Shown here one piece after another: positions 1-13,200 of a stretch of 64,000 bases of DNA; within the stretch, counting starts at the first letter, position 1, and each line of letters opens with the position of its first letter. Under the pieces are notes generated by a model. The model did no database searches. It had not been told where the DNA came from and saw nothing but the letters and a program-made list of their open reading frames with translations. The stretch comes from Phalacrocorax aristotelis (taxonomy: Eukaryota > Chordata > Aves > Suliformes > Phalacrocoracidae), in assembly GCF_949628215.1 (NCBI RefSeq), contig NC_134279.1, positions 14,056,041-14,120,040 on the forward strand, written 5' to 3'. A program made the translations under genes and the position numbers.

Positions 1-3000
1 CAGGGAGCCGACCGCTACAGAGCCTAAAATCCGCGTTAAGGCACTTTAGGAAGGCTGGCCAGCTCAAAGGGCTACTCTTACTCTTGCTGACAAAGGGATA
101 GGAGGGACCCTCTTTTACGCTGGACGTTAACTTCTGGCACCTATTGGTCGCGCCGCCTAGAGCGGGTGCGTTCACTTTCCCACCTGGTGCCCGGAAACAA
201 TAGCCAGGCGGTCGGCGTGGCTTTGGAAGCCTGGCAGGATCCCACCGGGACTGCTAGTATTGGCTGAGGAAGGGCTGCCAAAGGCAACCTGAGCCCAACA
301 GCCTCTTCACGGTGGGGCGTCGGCATCGGCGCCATTGGTCGGGTTTTTTCTCTTCCATGTCGGCGTGAGCTTGGGCCTTTTGGGACATTCGAGGAGAGAC
401 GTCAAGAGGAGGGCGATTTTTTGAGACTGTCTCGCCGGCAGCAGGGGAGGCCAAGGAAGGAATTTGGGTCCCGGCCCTGGCCCTGTGGGTGAACTAGAGC
501 CGACGGTGAAATTCCCCATTGGCTTTTGTAAGCCTGCGAGAGGAACATTTTTAGACGCGTTAGGATGCTTGGGAAAAGCACAGCTTATGTTTTACTGGGA
601 GAGGAGCCGGTCTGCCTCGTGCAAATGACGCCAGGGTGTAACGCCAGCTTTCAGGCCTTTTTGGGAGGAATGACGTCGGTAAGCTTTGCAATCAGGGAGC
701 CGACCGCTACAGAGCCTAAAATCCGCGTTAAAGCACTTTAGGAAGGCTGGCCAGCTCAAAGGGCTACTCTTACTCTTGCTGACAAAGGGATAGGAGGGAC
801 CCTCTTTTACGCTGGACGTTAACTTCTGGCACCTATTGGTCGCGCCGCCTAGAGCGGGTGCGTTCACTTTCCCACCTGGTGCCCGGAAACAATAGCCAGG
901 CGGTCGGCGTGGCTTTGGAAGCCTGGCAGGATCCCACCGGGACTGCTAGTATTGGCTGAGGAAGGGCTGCCAAAGGCAACCTGAGCCCAACAGCCTCTTC
1001 ACGGTGGGGCGTCGGCATCGGCGCCATTGGTCGGGTTTTTTCTCTTCCATGTCGGCGTGAGCTTGGGCCTTTTGGGACATTCGAGGAGAGACGTCAAGAG
1101 GAGGGCGATTTTTTTGAGACTGTCTCGCCGGCAGCAGGGGAGGCCAAGGAAGGAATTTGGGTCCCGGCCCTGGCCCTGTGGGTGAACTAGAGCCGACGGT
1201 GAAATTTCCCAATGGCTTTTGTAAGCCTGCGAGAGGAACAGTTTTAGACGCGTTAGGATGCTTGGGAAAAGCACAGCTTATGTTTTACTGGGAGAGGAGC
1301 CGGTCTGCCTCGTGCAAATGACGCCAGGGCGTAACGCCAGCTTTCACGCCTTTTTGGGAGGATTGACGTCGGTAAGCTTTGCAATCAGGGAGCCGACCGC
1401 TACAGAGCCTAAAATCCGCGTTAAGGCACTTTAGGAAGGCTGGCCAGCTCAAAGGGCTACTCTTACTCTTGCTGACAAAGGGATAGGAGGGACCCTCTTT
1501 TACGCTGGACGTTAACTTCTGGCACCTATTGGTCGCGCCGCCTAGAGCGGGTGCGTTCACTTTCCCACCTGGTGCCCGGAAACAATAGCCAGGCGGTCGG
1601 CGTGGCTTTGGAAGCCTGGCAGGATCCCACCGGGACTGCTAGTATTGGCTGAGGAAGGGCTGCCAAAGGCAACCTGAGCCCAACAGCCTCTTCACGGTGG
1701 GGCGTCGGCATCGGCGCCATTGGTCGGGTTTTTTCTCTTCCATGTCGGCGTGAGCTTGGGCCTTTTGGGACATTCGAGGAGAGACGTCAAGAGGAGCGCG
1801 ATTTTTTGAGACTGTCTCGCCGGCAGCAGGGGAGGCCAAGGAAGGAATTTGGGTCCCGGCCCTGGCCCTGTGGGTGAACTAGAGCCGACGGTGAAATTCC
1901 CCATTGGCTTTTGTAAGCCTGCGAGAGGAACATTTTTAGACGCGTTAGGATGCTTGGGAAAAGCACAGCTTATGTTTTACTGGGAGAGGAGCCGGTCTGC
2001 CTCGTGCAAATGACGCCAGGGTGTAACGCCAGCTTTCAGGCCTTTTTGGGAGGAATGACGTCGGTAAGCTTTGCAATCAGGGAGCCGACCGCTACAGAGC
2101 CTAAAATCCGCGTTAAAGCACTTTAGGAAGGCTGGCCAGCTCAAAGGGCTACTCTTACTCTTGCTGACAAAGGGATAGGAGGGACCCTCTTTTACGCAGG
2201 ACGTTAACTTCTGGCACCTATTGGTCGCGCCGCCTAGAGCGGGTGCGTTCACTTTCCCACCTGGTGCCCGGAAACAATAGCCAGGCGGTCGGCGTGGCTT
2301 TGGAAGCCTGGCAGGATCCCACCGGGACTGCTAGTATTGGCTGAGGAAGGGCTGCCAAAGGCAACCTGAGCCCAACAGCCTCTTCACGGTGGGGCGTCGG
2401 CATCGGCGCCATTGGTCGGGTTTTTTCTCTTCCATGTCGGCGTGAGCTTGGGCCTTTTGGGACATTCGAGGAGAGACGTCAAGAGGAGGGCGATTTTTTG
2501 AGACTGTCTCGCCGGCAGCAGGGGAGGCCAAGGAAGGAATTTGGGTCCCGGCCCTGGCCCTGTGGGTGAACTAGAGCCGACGGTGAAATTTCCCATTGGC
2601 TTTTGTAAGCCTGCGAGAGGAACAGTTTTAGACGCGTTAGGATGCTTGGGAAAAGCACAGCTTATGTTTTACTGGGAGAGGAGCTGGTCTGCCTCGTGCA
2701 AATGACGCCAGGGCGTAACGCCAGCTTTCACGCCTTTTTGGGAGGATTGACGTCGGTAAGCTTTGCAATCAGGGAGCCGACCGCTACAGAGCCTAAAATC
2801 CGCGTTCAAGCACTTTAGGAAGGCTGGCCAGCTCAAAGGGCTACTCTTACTCTTGCTGACAAAGGGATAGGAGGGACCCTCTTTTACGCTGGACGTTAAC
2901 TTCTGGCACCTATTGGTCGCGCCGCCTAGAGCGGGTGCGTTCACTTTCCCACCTGGTGCCCGGAAACAATAGCCAGGCGGTCGGCGTGGCTTTGGAAGCC

Positions 3001-6000
3001 TGGCAGGATCCCACCGGGACTGCTAGTATTGGCTGAGGAAGGGCTGCCAAAGGCAACCTGAGCCCAACAGCCTCTTCACGGTGGGGCGTCGGCATCGGCG
3101 CCATTGGTCGGGTTTTTTCTCTTCCATGTCGGCGTGAGCTTGGGCCTTTTGGGACATTCGAGGAGAGACGTCAAGAGGAGGGCGATTTTTTTGAGACTGT
3201 CTCGCCGGCAGCAGGGGAGGCCAAGGAAGGAATTTGGGTCCCGGCCCTGGCCCTGTGGGTGAACTAGAGCCGACGGTGAAATTTCCCAATGGCTTTTGTA
3301 AGCCTGCGAGAGGAACAGTTTTAGACGCGTTAAGATGCTTGGGAAAAGCACAGCTTATGTTTTACTGGGAGAGGAGCCGGTCTGCCTCGTGCAAATGACG
3401 CCAGGGCGTAACGCCAGCTTTCACGCCTTTTTGGGAGGATTGACGTCGGTAAGCTTTGCAATCAGGGAGCCGACCGCTACAGAGCCTAAAATCCGCGTTA
3501 AGGCACTTTAGGAAGGCTGGCCAGCTCAAAGGGCTACTCTTACTCTTGCTGACAAAGGGATAGGAGGGACCCTCTTTTACGCTGGACGTTAACTTCTGGC
3601 ACCTATTGGTCGCGCCGCCTAGAGCGGGTGCGTTCACTTTCCCACCTGGTGCCCGGAAACAATAGCCAGGCGGTCGGCGTGGCTTTGGAAGCCTGGCAGG
3701 ATCCCACCGGGACTGCTAGTATTGGCTGAGGAAGGGCTGCCAAAGGCAACCTGAGCCCAACAGCCTCTTCACGGTGGGGCGTCGGCATCGGCGCCATTGG
3801 TCGGGTTTTTTCTCTTCCATGTCGGCGTGAGCTTGGGCCTTTTGGGACATTCGAGGAGAGACGTCAAGAGGAGCGCGATTTTTTGAGACTGTCTCGCCGG
3901 CAGCAGGGGAGGCCAAGGAAGGAATTTGGGTCCCGGCCCTGGCCCTGTGGGTGAACTAGAGCCGACGGTGAAATTCCCCATTGGCTTTTGTAAGCCTGCG
4001 AGAGGAACATTTTTAGACGCGTTAGGATGCTTGGGAAAAGCACAGCTTATGTTTTACTGGGAGAGGAGCCGGTCTGCCTCGTGCAAATGACGCCAGGGCG
4101 TAACGCCAGCTTTCAGGCCTTTTTGGGAGGAATGACGTCGGTAAGCTTTGCAATCAGGGAGCCGACCGCTACAGAGCCTAAAATCCGCGTTAAGGCACTT
4201 TAGGAAGGCTGGCCAGCTCAAAGGGCTACTCTTACTCTTGCTGACAAAGGGATAGGAGGGACCCTCTTTTACGCAGGACGTTAACTTCTGGCACCTATTG
4301 GTCGCGCCGCCTAGAGCGGGTGCGTTCACTTTCCCACCTGGTGCCCGGAAACAATAGCCAGGCGGTCGGCGTGGCTTTGGAAGCCTGGCAGGATCCCACC
4401 GGGACTGCTAGTATTGGCTGAGGAAGGGCTGCCAAAGGCAACCTGAGCCCAACAGCCTCTTCACGGTGGGGCGTCGGCATCGGCGCCATTGGTCGGGTTT
4501 TTTCTCTTCCATGTCGGCGTGAGCTTGGGCCTTTTGGGACATTCGAGGAGAGACGTCAAGAGGAGCGCGATTTTTTGAGACTGTCTCGCCGGCAGCAGGG
4601 GAGGCCAAGGAAGGAATTTGGGTCCCGGCCCTGGCCCTGTGGGTGAACTAGAGCCGACGGTGAAATTCCCCATTGGCTTTTGTAAGCCTGCGAGAGGAAC
4701 AGTTTTAGACGCGTTAGGATGCTTGGGAAAAGCACAGCTTATGTTTTACTGGGAGAGGAGCCGGTCTGCCTCGTGCAAATGACGCCAGGGCGTAACGCCA
4801 GCTTTCACGCCTTTTTGGGAGGAATGACGTCGGTAAGCTTTGCAATCAGGGAGCCGACCGCTACAGAGCCTAAAATCCGCGTTAAGGCACTTTAGGAAGG
4901 CTGGCCAGCTCAAAGGGCTACTCTTACTCTTGCTGACAAAGGGATAGGAGGGACCCTCTTTTACGCTGGACGTTAACTTCTGGCACCTATTGGTCGCGCC
5001 GCCTAGAGCGGGTGCGTTCACTTTCCCACCTGGTGCCCGGAAACAATAGCCAGGCGGTCGGCGTGGCTTTGGAAGCCTGGCAGGATCCCACCGGGACTGC
5101 TAGTATTGGCTGAGGAAGGGCTGCCAAAGGCAACCTGAGCCCAACAGCCTCTTCACGGTGGGGCGTCGGCATCGGCGCCATTGGTCGGGTTTTTTCTCTT
5201 CCATGTCGGCGTGAGCTTGGGCCTTTTGGGACATTCGAGGAGAGACGTCAAGAGGAGGGCGATTTTTTTGAGACTGTCTCGCCGGCAGCAGGGGAGGCCA
5301 AGGAAGGAATTTGGGTCCCGGCCCTGGCCCTGTGGGTGAACTAGAGCCGACGGTGAAATTTCCCATTGGCTTTTGTAAGCCTGCGAGAGGAACAGTTTTA
5401 GACGCGTTAGGATGCTTGGGAAAAGCACAGCTTATGTTTTACTGGGAGAGGAGCTGGTCTGCCTCGTGCAAATGACGCCAGGGCGTAACGCCAGCTTTCA
5501 CGCCTTTTTGGGAGGATTGACGTCGGTAAGCTTTGCAATCAGGGAGCCGACCGCTACAGAGCCTAAAATCCGCGTTCAAGCACTTTAGGAAGGCTGGCCA
5601 GCTCAAAGGGCTACTCTTACTCTTGCTGACAAAGGGATAGGAGGGACCCTCTTTTACGCTGGACGTTAACTTCTGGCACCTATTGGTCGCGCCGCCTAGA
5701 GCGGGTGCGTTCACTTTCCCACCTGGTGCCCGGAAACAATAGCCAGGCGGTCGGCGTGGCTTTGGAAGCCTGGCAGGATCCCACCGGGACTGCTAGTATT
5801 GGCTGAGGAAGGGCTGCCAAAGGCAACCTGAGCCCAACAGCCTCTTCACGGTGGGGCGTCGGCATCGGCGCCATTGGTCGGGTTTTTTCTCTTCCATGTC
5901 GGCGTGAGCTTGGGCCTTTTGGGACATTCGAGGAGAGACGTCAAGAGGAGGGCGATTTTTTTGAGACTGTCTCGCCGGCAGCAGGGGAGGCCAAGGAAGG

Positions 6001-9000
6001 AATTTGGGTCCCGGCCCTGGCCCTGTGGGTGAACTAGAGCCGACGGTGAAATTTCCCAATGGCTTTTGTAAGCCTGCGAGAGGAACAGTTTTAGACGCGT
6101 TAGGATGCTTGGGAAAAGCACAGCTTATGTTTTACTGGGAGAGGAGCCGGTCTGCCTCGTGCAAATGACGCCAGGGCGTAACGCCAGCTTTCACGCCTTT
6201 TTGGGAGGATTGACGTCGGTAAGCTTTGCAATCAGGGAGCCGACCGCTACAGAGCCTAAAATCCGCGTTAAGGCACTTTAGGAAGGCTGGCCAGCTCAAA
6301 GGGCTACTCTTACTCTTGCTGACAAAGGGATAGGAGGGACCCTCTTTTACGCAGGACGTTAACTTCTGGCACCTATTGGTCGCGCCGCCTAGAGCGGGTG
6401 CGTTCACTTTCCCACCTGGTGCCCGGAAACAATAGCCAGGCGGTCGGCGTGGCTTTGGAAGCCTGGCAGGATCCCACCGGGACTGCTAGTATTGGCTGAG
6501 GAAGGGCTGCCAAAGGCAACCTGAGCCCAACAGCCTCTTCACGGTGGGGCGTCGGCATCGGCGCCATTGGTCGGGTTTTTTCTCTTCCATGTCGGCGTGA
6601 GCTTGGGCCTTTTGGGACATTCGAGGAGAGACGTCAAGAGGAGGGCGATTTTTTTGAGACTGTCTCGCCGGCAGCAGGGGAGGCCAAGGAAGGAATTTGG
6701 GTCCCGGCCCTGGCCCTGTGGGTGAACTAGAGCCGACGGTGAAATTTCCCATTGGCTTTTGTAAGCCTGCGAGAGGAACAGTTTTAGACGCGTCAGGATG
6801 CTTGGGAAAAGCACAGCTTATGTTTTACTGGGAGAGGAGCCGGTCTGCCTCGTGCAAATGACGCCAGGGCGTAACGCCAGCTTTCAGGCCTTTTTGGGAG
6901 GAATGACGTCGGTAAGCTTTGCAATCAGGGAGCCGACCGCTACAGAGCCTAAAATCCGCGTTAAAGCACTTTAGGAAGGCTGGCCAGCTCAAAGGGCTAC
7001 TCTTACTCTTGCTGACAAAGGGATAGGAGGGACCCTCTTTTACGCAGGACGTTAACTTCTGGCACCTATTGGTCGCGCCGCCTAGAGCGGGTGCGTTCAC
7101 TTTCCCACCTGGTGCCCGGAAACAATAGCCAGGCGGTCGGCGTGGCTTTGGAAGCCTGGCAGGATCCCACCGGGACTGCTACTATTGGCTGAGGAAGGGC
7201 TGCCAAAGGCAACCTGAGCCCAACAGCCTCTTCACGGTGGGGCGTCGGCATCGGCGCCATTGGTCGGGTTTTTTCTCTTCCATGTCGGCGTGAGCTTGGG
7301 CCTTTTGGGACATTCGAGGAGAGACGTCAAGAGGAGGGCGATTTTTTGAGACTGTCTCGCCGGCAGCAGGGGAGGCCAAGGAAGGAATTTGGGTCCCGGC
7401 CCTGGCCCTGTGGGTGAACTAGAGCCGACGGTGAAATTTCCCAATGGCTTTTGTAAGCCTGCGAGAGGAACAGTTTTAGACGCGTTAGGATGCTTGGGAA
7501 AAGCACAGCTTATGTTTTACTGGGAGAGGAGCCGGTCTGCCTCGTGCAAATGACGCCAGGGCGTAACGCCAGCTTTCACGCCTTTTTGGGAGGATTGACG
7601 TCGGTAAGCTTTGCAATCAGGGAGCCGACCGCTACAGAGCCTAAAATCCGCGTTAAGGCACTTTAGGAAGGCTGGCCAGCTCAAAGGGCTACTCTTACTC
7701 TTGCTGACAAAGGGATAGGAGGGACCCTCTTTTACGCTGGACGTTAACTTCTGGCACCTATTGGTCGCGCCGCCTAGAGCGGGTGCGTTCACTTTCCCAC
7801 CTGGTGCCCGGAAACAATAGCCAGGCGGTCGGCGTGGCTTTGGAAGCCTGGCAGGATCCCACCGGGACTGCTAGTATTGGCTGAGGAAGGGCTGCCAAAG
7901 GCAACCTGAGCCCAACAGCCTCTTCACGGTGGGGCGTCGGCATCGGCGCCATTGGTCGGGTTTTTTCTCTTCCATGTCGGCGTGAGCTTGGGCCTTTTGG
8001 GACATTCGAGGAGAGACGTCAAGAGGAGCGCGATTTTTTGAGACTGTCTCGCCGGCAGCAGGGGAGGCCAAGGAAGGAATTTGGGTCCCGGCCCTGGCCC
8101 TGTGGGTGAACTAGAGCCGACGGTGAAATTCCCCATTGGCTTTTGTAAGCCTGCGAGAGGAACATTTTTAGATGCGTTAGGATGCTTGGGAAAAGCACAG
8201 CTTATGTTTTACTGGGAGAGGAGCCGGTCTGCCTCGTGCAAATGACGCCAGGGCGTAACGCCAGCTTTCACGCCTTTTTGGGAGGAATGACGTCGGTAAG
8301 CTTTGCAATCAGGGAGCCGACCGCTACAGAGCCTAAAATCCGCGTTAAAGCACTTTAGGAAGGCTGGCCAGCTCAAAGGGCTACTCTTACTCTTGCTGAC
8401 AAAGGGATAGGAGGGACCCTCTTTTACGCAGGACGTTAACTTCTGGCACCTATTGGTCGCACCGCCTAGAGCGGGTGCGTTCACTTTCCCACCTGGTGCC
8501 CGGAAACAATAGCCAGGCGGTCGGCGTGGCTTTGGAAGCCTGGCAGGATCCCACCGGGACTGCTACTATTGGCTGAGGAAGGGCTGCCAAAGGCAACCTG
8601 AGCCCAACAGCCTCTTCACGGTGGGGCGTCGGCATCGGCGCCATTGGTCGGGTTTTTTCTCTTCCATGTCGGCGTGAGCTTGGGCCTTTTGGGACATTCG
8701 AGGAGAGACGTCAAGAGGAGCGCGATTTTTTGAGACTGTCTCGCCGGCAGCAGGGGAGGCCAAGGAAGGAATTTGGGTCCCGGCCCTGGCCCTGTGGGTG
8801 AACTAGAGCCGACGGTGAAATTCCCCATTGGCTTTTGTAAGCCTGCGAGAGGAACAGTTTTAGACGCGTTAGGATGCTTGGGAAAAGCACAGCTTATGTT
8901 TTACTGGGAGAGGAGCCGGTCTGCCTCGTGCAAATGACGCCAGGGCGTAACGCCAGCTTTCACGCCTTTTTGGGAGGAATGACGTCGGTAAGCTTTGCAA

Positions 9001-10285
9001 TCAGGGAGCCGACCGCTACAGAGCCTAAAATCCGCGTTAAGGCACTTTAGGAAGGCTGGCCAGCTCAAAGGGCTACTCTTACTCTTGCTGACAAAGGGAT
9101 AGGAGGGACCCTCTTTTACGCAGGACGTTAACTTCTGGCACCTATTGGTCGCGCCGCCTAGAGCGGGTGCGTTCACTTTCCCACCTGGTGCCCGGAAACA
9201 ATAGCCAGGCGGTCGGCGTGGCTTTGGAAGCCTGGCAGGATCCCACCGGGACTGCTAGTATTGGCTGAGGAAGGGCTGCCAAAGGCAACCTGAGCCCAAC
9301 AGCCTCTTCACGGTGGGGCGTCGGCATCGGCGCCATTGGTCGGGTTTTTTCTCTTCCATGTCGGCGTGAGCTTGGGCCTTTTGGGACATTCGAGGAGAGA
9401 CGTCAAGAGGAGCGCGATTTTTTGAGACTGTCTCGCCGGCAGCAGGGGAGGCCAAGGAAGGAATTTGGGTCCCGGCCCTGGCCCTGTGGGTGAACTAGAG
9501 CCGACGGTGAAATTTCCCATTGGCTTTTGTAAGCCTGCGAGAGGAACAGTTTTAGACGCGTTAGGATGCTTGGGAAAAGCACAGCTTATGTTTTACTGGG
9601 AGAGGAGCTGGTCTGCCTCGTGCAAATGACGCCAGGGCGTAACGCCAGCTTTCACGCCTTTTTGGGAGGATTGACGTCGGTAAGCTTTGCAATCAGGGAG
9701 CCGACCGCTACAGAGCCTAAAATCCGCGTTCAAGCACTTTAGGAAGGCTGGCCAGCTCAAAGGGCTACTCTTACTCTTGCTGACAAAGGGATAGGAGGGA
9801 CCCTCTTTTACGCTGGACGTTAACTTCTGGCACCTATTGGTCGCGCCGCCTAGAGCGGGTGCGTTCACTTTCCCACCTGGTGCCCGGAAACAATAGCCAG
9901 GCGGTCGGCGTGGCTTTGGAAGCCTGGCAGGATCCCACCGGGACTGCTAGTATTGGCTGAGGAAGGGCTGCCAAAGGCAACCTGAGCCCAACAGCCTCTT
10001 CACGGTGGGGCGTCGGCATCGGCGCCATTGGTCGGGTTTTTTCTCTTCCATGTCGGCGTGAGCTTGGGCCTTTTGGGACATTCGAGGAGAGACGTCAAGA
10101 GGAGGGCGATTTTTTTGAGACTGTCTCGCCGGCAGCAGGGGAGGCCAAGGAAGGAATTTGGGTCCCGGCCCTGGCCCTGTGGGTGAACTAGAGCCGACGG
10201 TGAAATTTCCCAATGGCTTTTGTAAGCCTGCGAGAGGAACAGTTTTAGACGCGTTAGGATGCTTGGGAAAAGCACAGCTTATGTT

Positions 10286-13200
10286 TTACTGGGAGAGGAG
10301 CCGGTCTGCCTCGTGCAAATGACGCCAGGGCGTAACGCCAGCTTTCACGCCTTTTTGGGAGGATTGACGTCGGTAAGCTTTGCAATCAGGGAGCCGACCG
10401 CTACAGAGCCTAAAATCCGCGTTAAGGCACTTTAGGAAGGCTGGCCAGCTCAAAGGGCTACTCTTACTCTTGCTGACAAAGGGATAGGAGGGACCCTCTT
10501 TTACGCTGGACGTTAACTTCTGGCACCTATTGGTCGCGCCGCCTAGAGCGGGTGCGTTCACTTTCCCACCTGGTGCCCGGAAACAATAGCCAGGCGGTCG
10601 GCGTGGCTTTGGAAGCCTGGCAGGATCCCACCGGGACTGCTAGTATTGGCTGAGGAAGGGCTGCCAAAGGCAACCTGAGCCCAACAGCCTCTTCACGGTG
10701 GGGCGTCGGCATCGGCGCCATTGGTCGGGTTTTTTCTCTTCCATGTCGGCGTGAGCTTGGGCCTTTTGGGACATTCGAGGAGAGACGTCAAGAGGAGCGC
10801 GATTTTTTGAGACTGTCTCGCCGGCAGCAGGGGAGGCCAAGGAAGGAATTTGGGTCCCGGCCCTGGCCCTGTGGGTGAACTAGAGCCGACGGTGAAATTC
10901 CCCATTGGCTTTTGTAAGCCTGCGAGAGGAACATTTTTAGACGCGTTAGGATGCTTGGGAAAAGCACAGCTTATGTTTTACTGGGAGAGGAGCCGGTCTG
11001 CCTCGTGCAAATGACGCCAGGGCGTAACGCCAGCTTTCAGGCCTTTTTGGGAGGAATGACGTCGGTAAGCTTTGCAATCAGGGAGCCGACCGCTACAGAG
11101 CCTAAAATCCGCGTTAAAGCACTTTAGGAAGGCTGGCCAGCTCAAAGGGCTACTCTTACTCTTGCTGACAAAGGGATAGGAGGGACCCTCTTTTACGCAG
11201 GACGTTAACTTCTGGCACCTATTGGTCGCGCCGCCTAGAGCGGGTGCGTTCACTTTCCCACCTGGTGCCCGGAAACAATAGCCAGGCGGTCGGCGTGGCT
11301 TTGGAAGCCTGGCAGGATCCCACCGGGACTGCTAGTATTGGCTGAGGAAGGGCTGCCAAAGGCAACCTGAGCCCAACAGCCTCTTCACGGTGGGGCGTCG
11401 GCATCGGCGCCATTGGTCGGGTTTTTTCTCTTCCATGTCGGCGTGAGCTTGGGCCTTTTGGGACATTCGAGGAGAGACGTCAAGAGGAGGGCGATTTTTT
11501 TGAGACTGTCTCGCCGGCAGCAGGGGAGGCCAAGGAAGGAATTTGGGTCCCGGCCCTGGCCCTGTGGGTGAACTAGAGCCGACGGTGAAATTTCCCATTG
11601 GCTTTTGTAAGCCTGCGAGAGGAACAGTTTTAGACGCGTCAGGATGCTTGGGAAAAGCACAGCTTATGTTTTACTGGGAGAGGAGCCGGTCTGCCTCGTG
11701 CAAATGACGCCAGGGCGTAACGCCAGCTTTCAGGCCTTTTTGGGAGGAATGACGTCGGTAAGCTTTGCAATCAGGGAGCCGACCGCTACAGAGCCTAAAA
11801 TCCGCGTTAAAGCACTTTAGGAAGGCTGGCCAGCTCAAAGGGCTACTCTTACTCTTGCTGACAAAGGGATAGGAGGGACCCTCTTTTACGCAGGACGTTA
11901 ACTTCTGGCACCTATTGGTCGCGCCGCCTAGAGCGGGTGCGTTCACTTTCCCACCTGGTGCCCGGAAACAATAGCCAGGCGGTCGGCGTGGCTTTGGAAG
12001 CCTGGCAGGATCCCACCGGGACTGCTAGTATTGGCTGAGGAAGGGCTGCCAAAGGCAACCTGAGCCCAACAGCCTCTTCACGGTGGGGCGTCGGCATCGG
12101 CGCCATTGGTCGGGTTTTTTCTCTTCCATGTCGGCGTGAGCTTGGGCCTTTTGGGACATTCGAGGAGAGACATCAAGAGGAGGGCGATTTTTTTGAGACT
12201 GTCTCGCCGGCAGCAGGGGAGGCCAAGGAAGGAATTTGGGTCCCGGCCCTGGCCCTGTGGGTGAACTAGAGCCGACGGTGAAATTTCCCATTGGCTTTTA
12301 TAAGCCTGCGAGAGGAACAGTTTTAGACGCGTCAGGATGCTTGGGAAAAGCACAGCTTATGTTTTACTGGGAGAGGAGCCGGTCTGCCTCGTGCAAATGA
12401 CGCCAGGGCGTAACGCCAGCTTTCACGCCTTTTTGGGAGGAATGACGTCGGTAAGCTTTGCAATCAGGGAGCCGACCGCTACAGAGCCTAAAATCCGCGT
12501 TAAAGCACTTTAGGAAGGCTGGCCAGCTCAAAGGGCTACTCTTACTCTTGCTGACAAAGGGATAGGAGGGACCCTCTTTTACGCAGGACGTTAACTTCTG
12601 GCACCTATTGGTCGCGCCGCCTAGAGCGGGTGCGTTCACTTTCCCACCTGGTGCCCGGAAACAATAGCCAGGCGGTCGGCGTGGCTTTGGAAGCCTGGCA
12701 GGATCCCACCGGGACTGCTACTATTGGCTGAGGAAGGGCTGCCAAAGGCAACCTGAGCCCAACAGCCTCTTCACGGTGGGGCGTCGGCATCGGCGCCATT
12801 GGTCGGGTTTTTTCTCTTCCATGTCGGCGTGAGCTTGGGCCTTTTGGGACATTCGAGGAGAGACGTCAAGAGGAGGGCGATTTTTTGAGACTGTCTCGCC
12901 GGCAGCAGGGGAGGCCAAGGAAGGAATTTGGGTCCCGGCCCTGGCCCTGTGGGTGAACTAGAGCCGACGGTGAAATTTCCCAATGGCTTTTGTAAGCCTG
13001 CGAGAGGAACAGTTTTAGACGCGTTAGGATGCTTGGGAAAAGCACAGCTTATGTTTTACTGGGAGAGGAGCCGGTCTGCCTCGTGCAAATGACGCCAGGG
13101 CGTAACGCCAGCTTTCACGCCTTTTTGGGAGGATTGACGTCGGTAAGCTTTGCAATCAGGGAGCCGACCGCTACAGAGCCTAAAATCCGCGTTAAGGCAC

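Noticed and set aside
592..867. Recurring minus-strand frame of 91 codons (MNAPALGG...) in every satellite unit, plus 64-, 66-, 70- and 88-codon frames
   Set aside because: Frames overlap each other on the same strand, depend on which monomer variant is read (six or seven T), and have no recognisable domain or splice signals. Their preservation is explained by repeat homogenisation and GC-rich composition.
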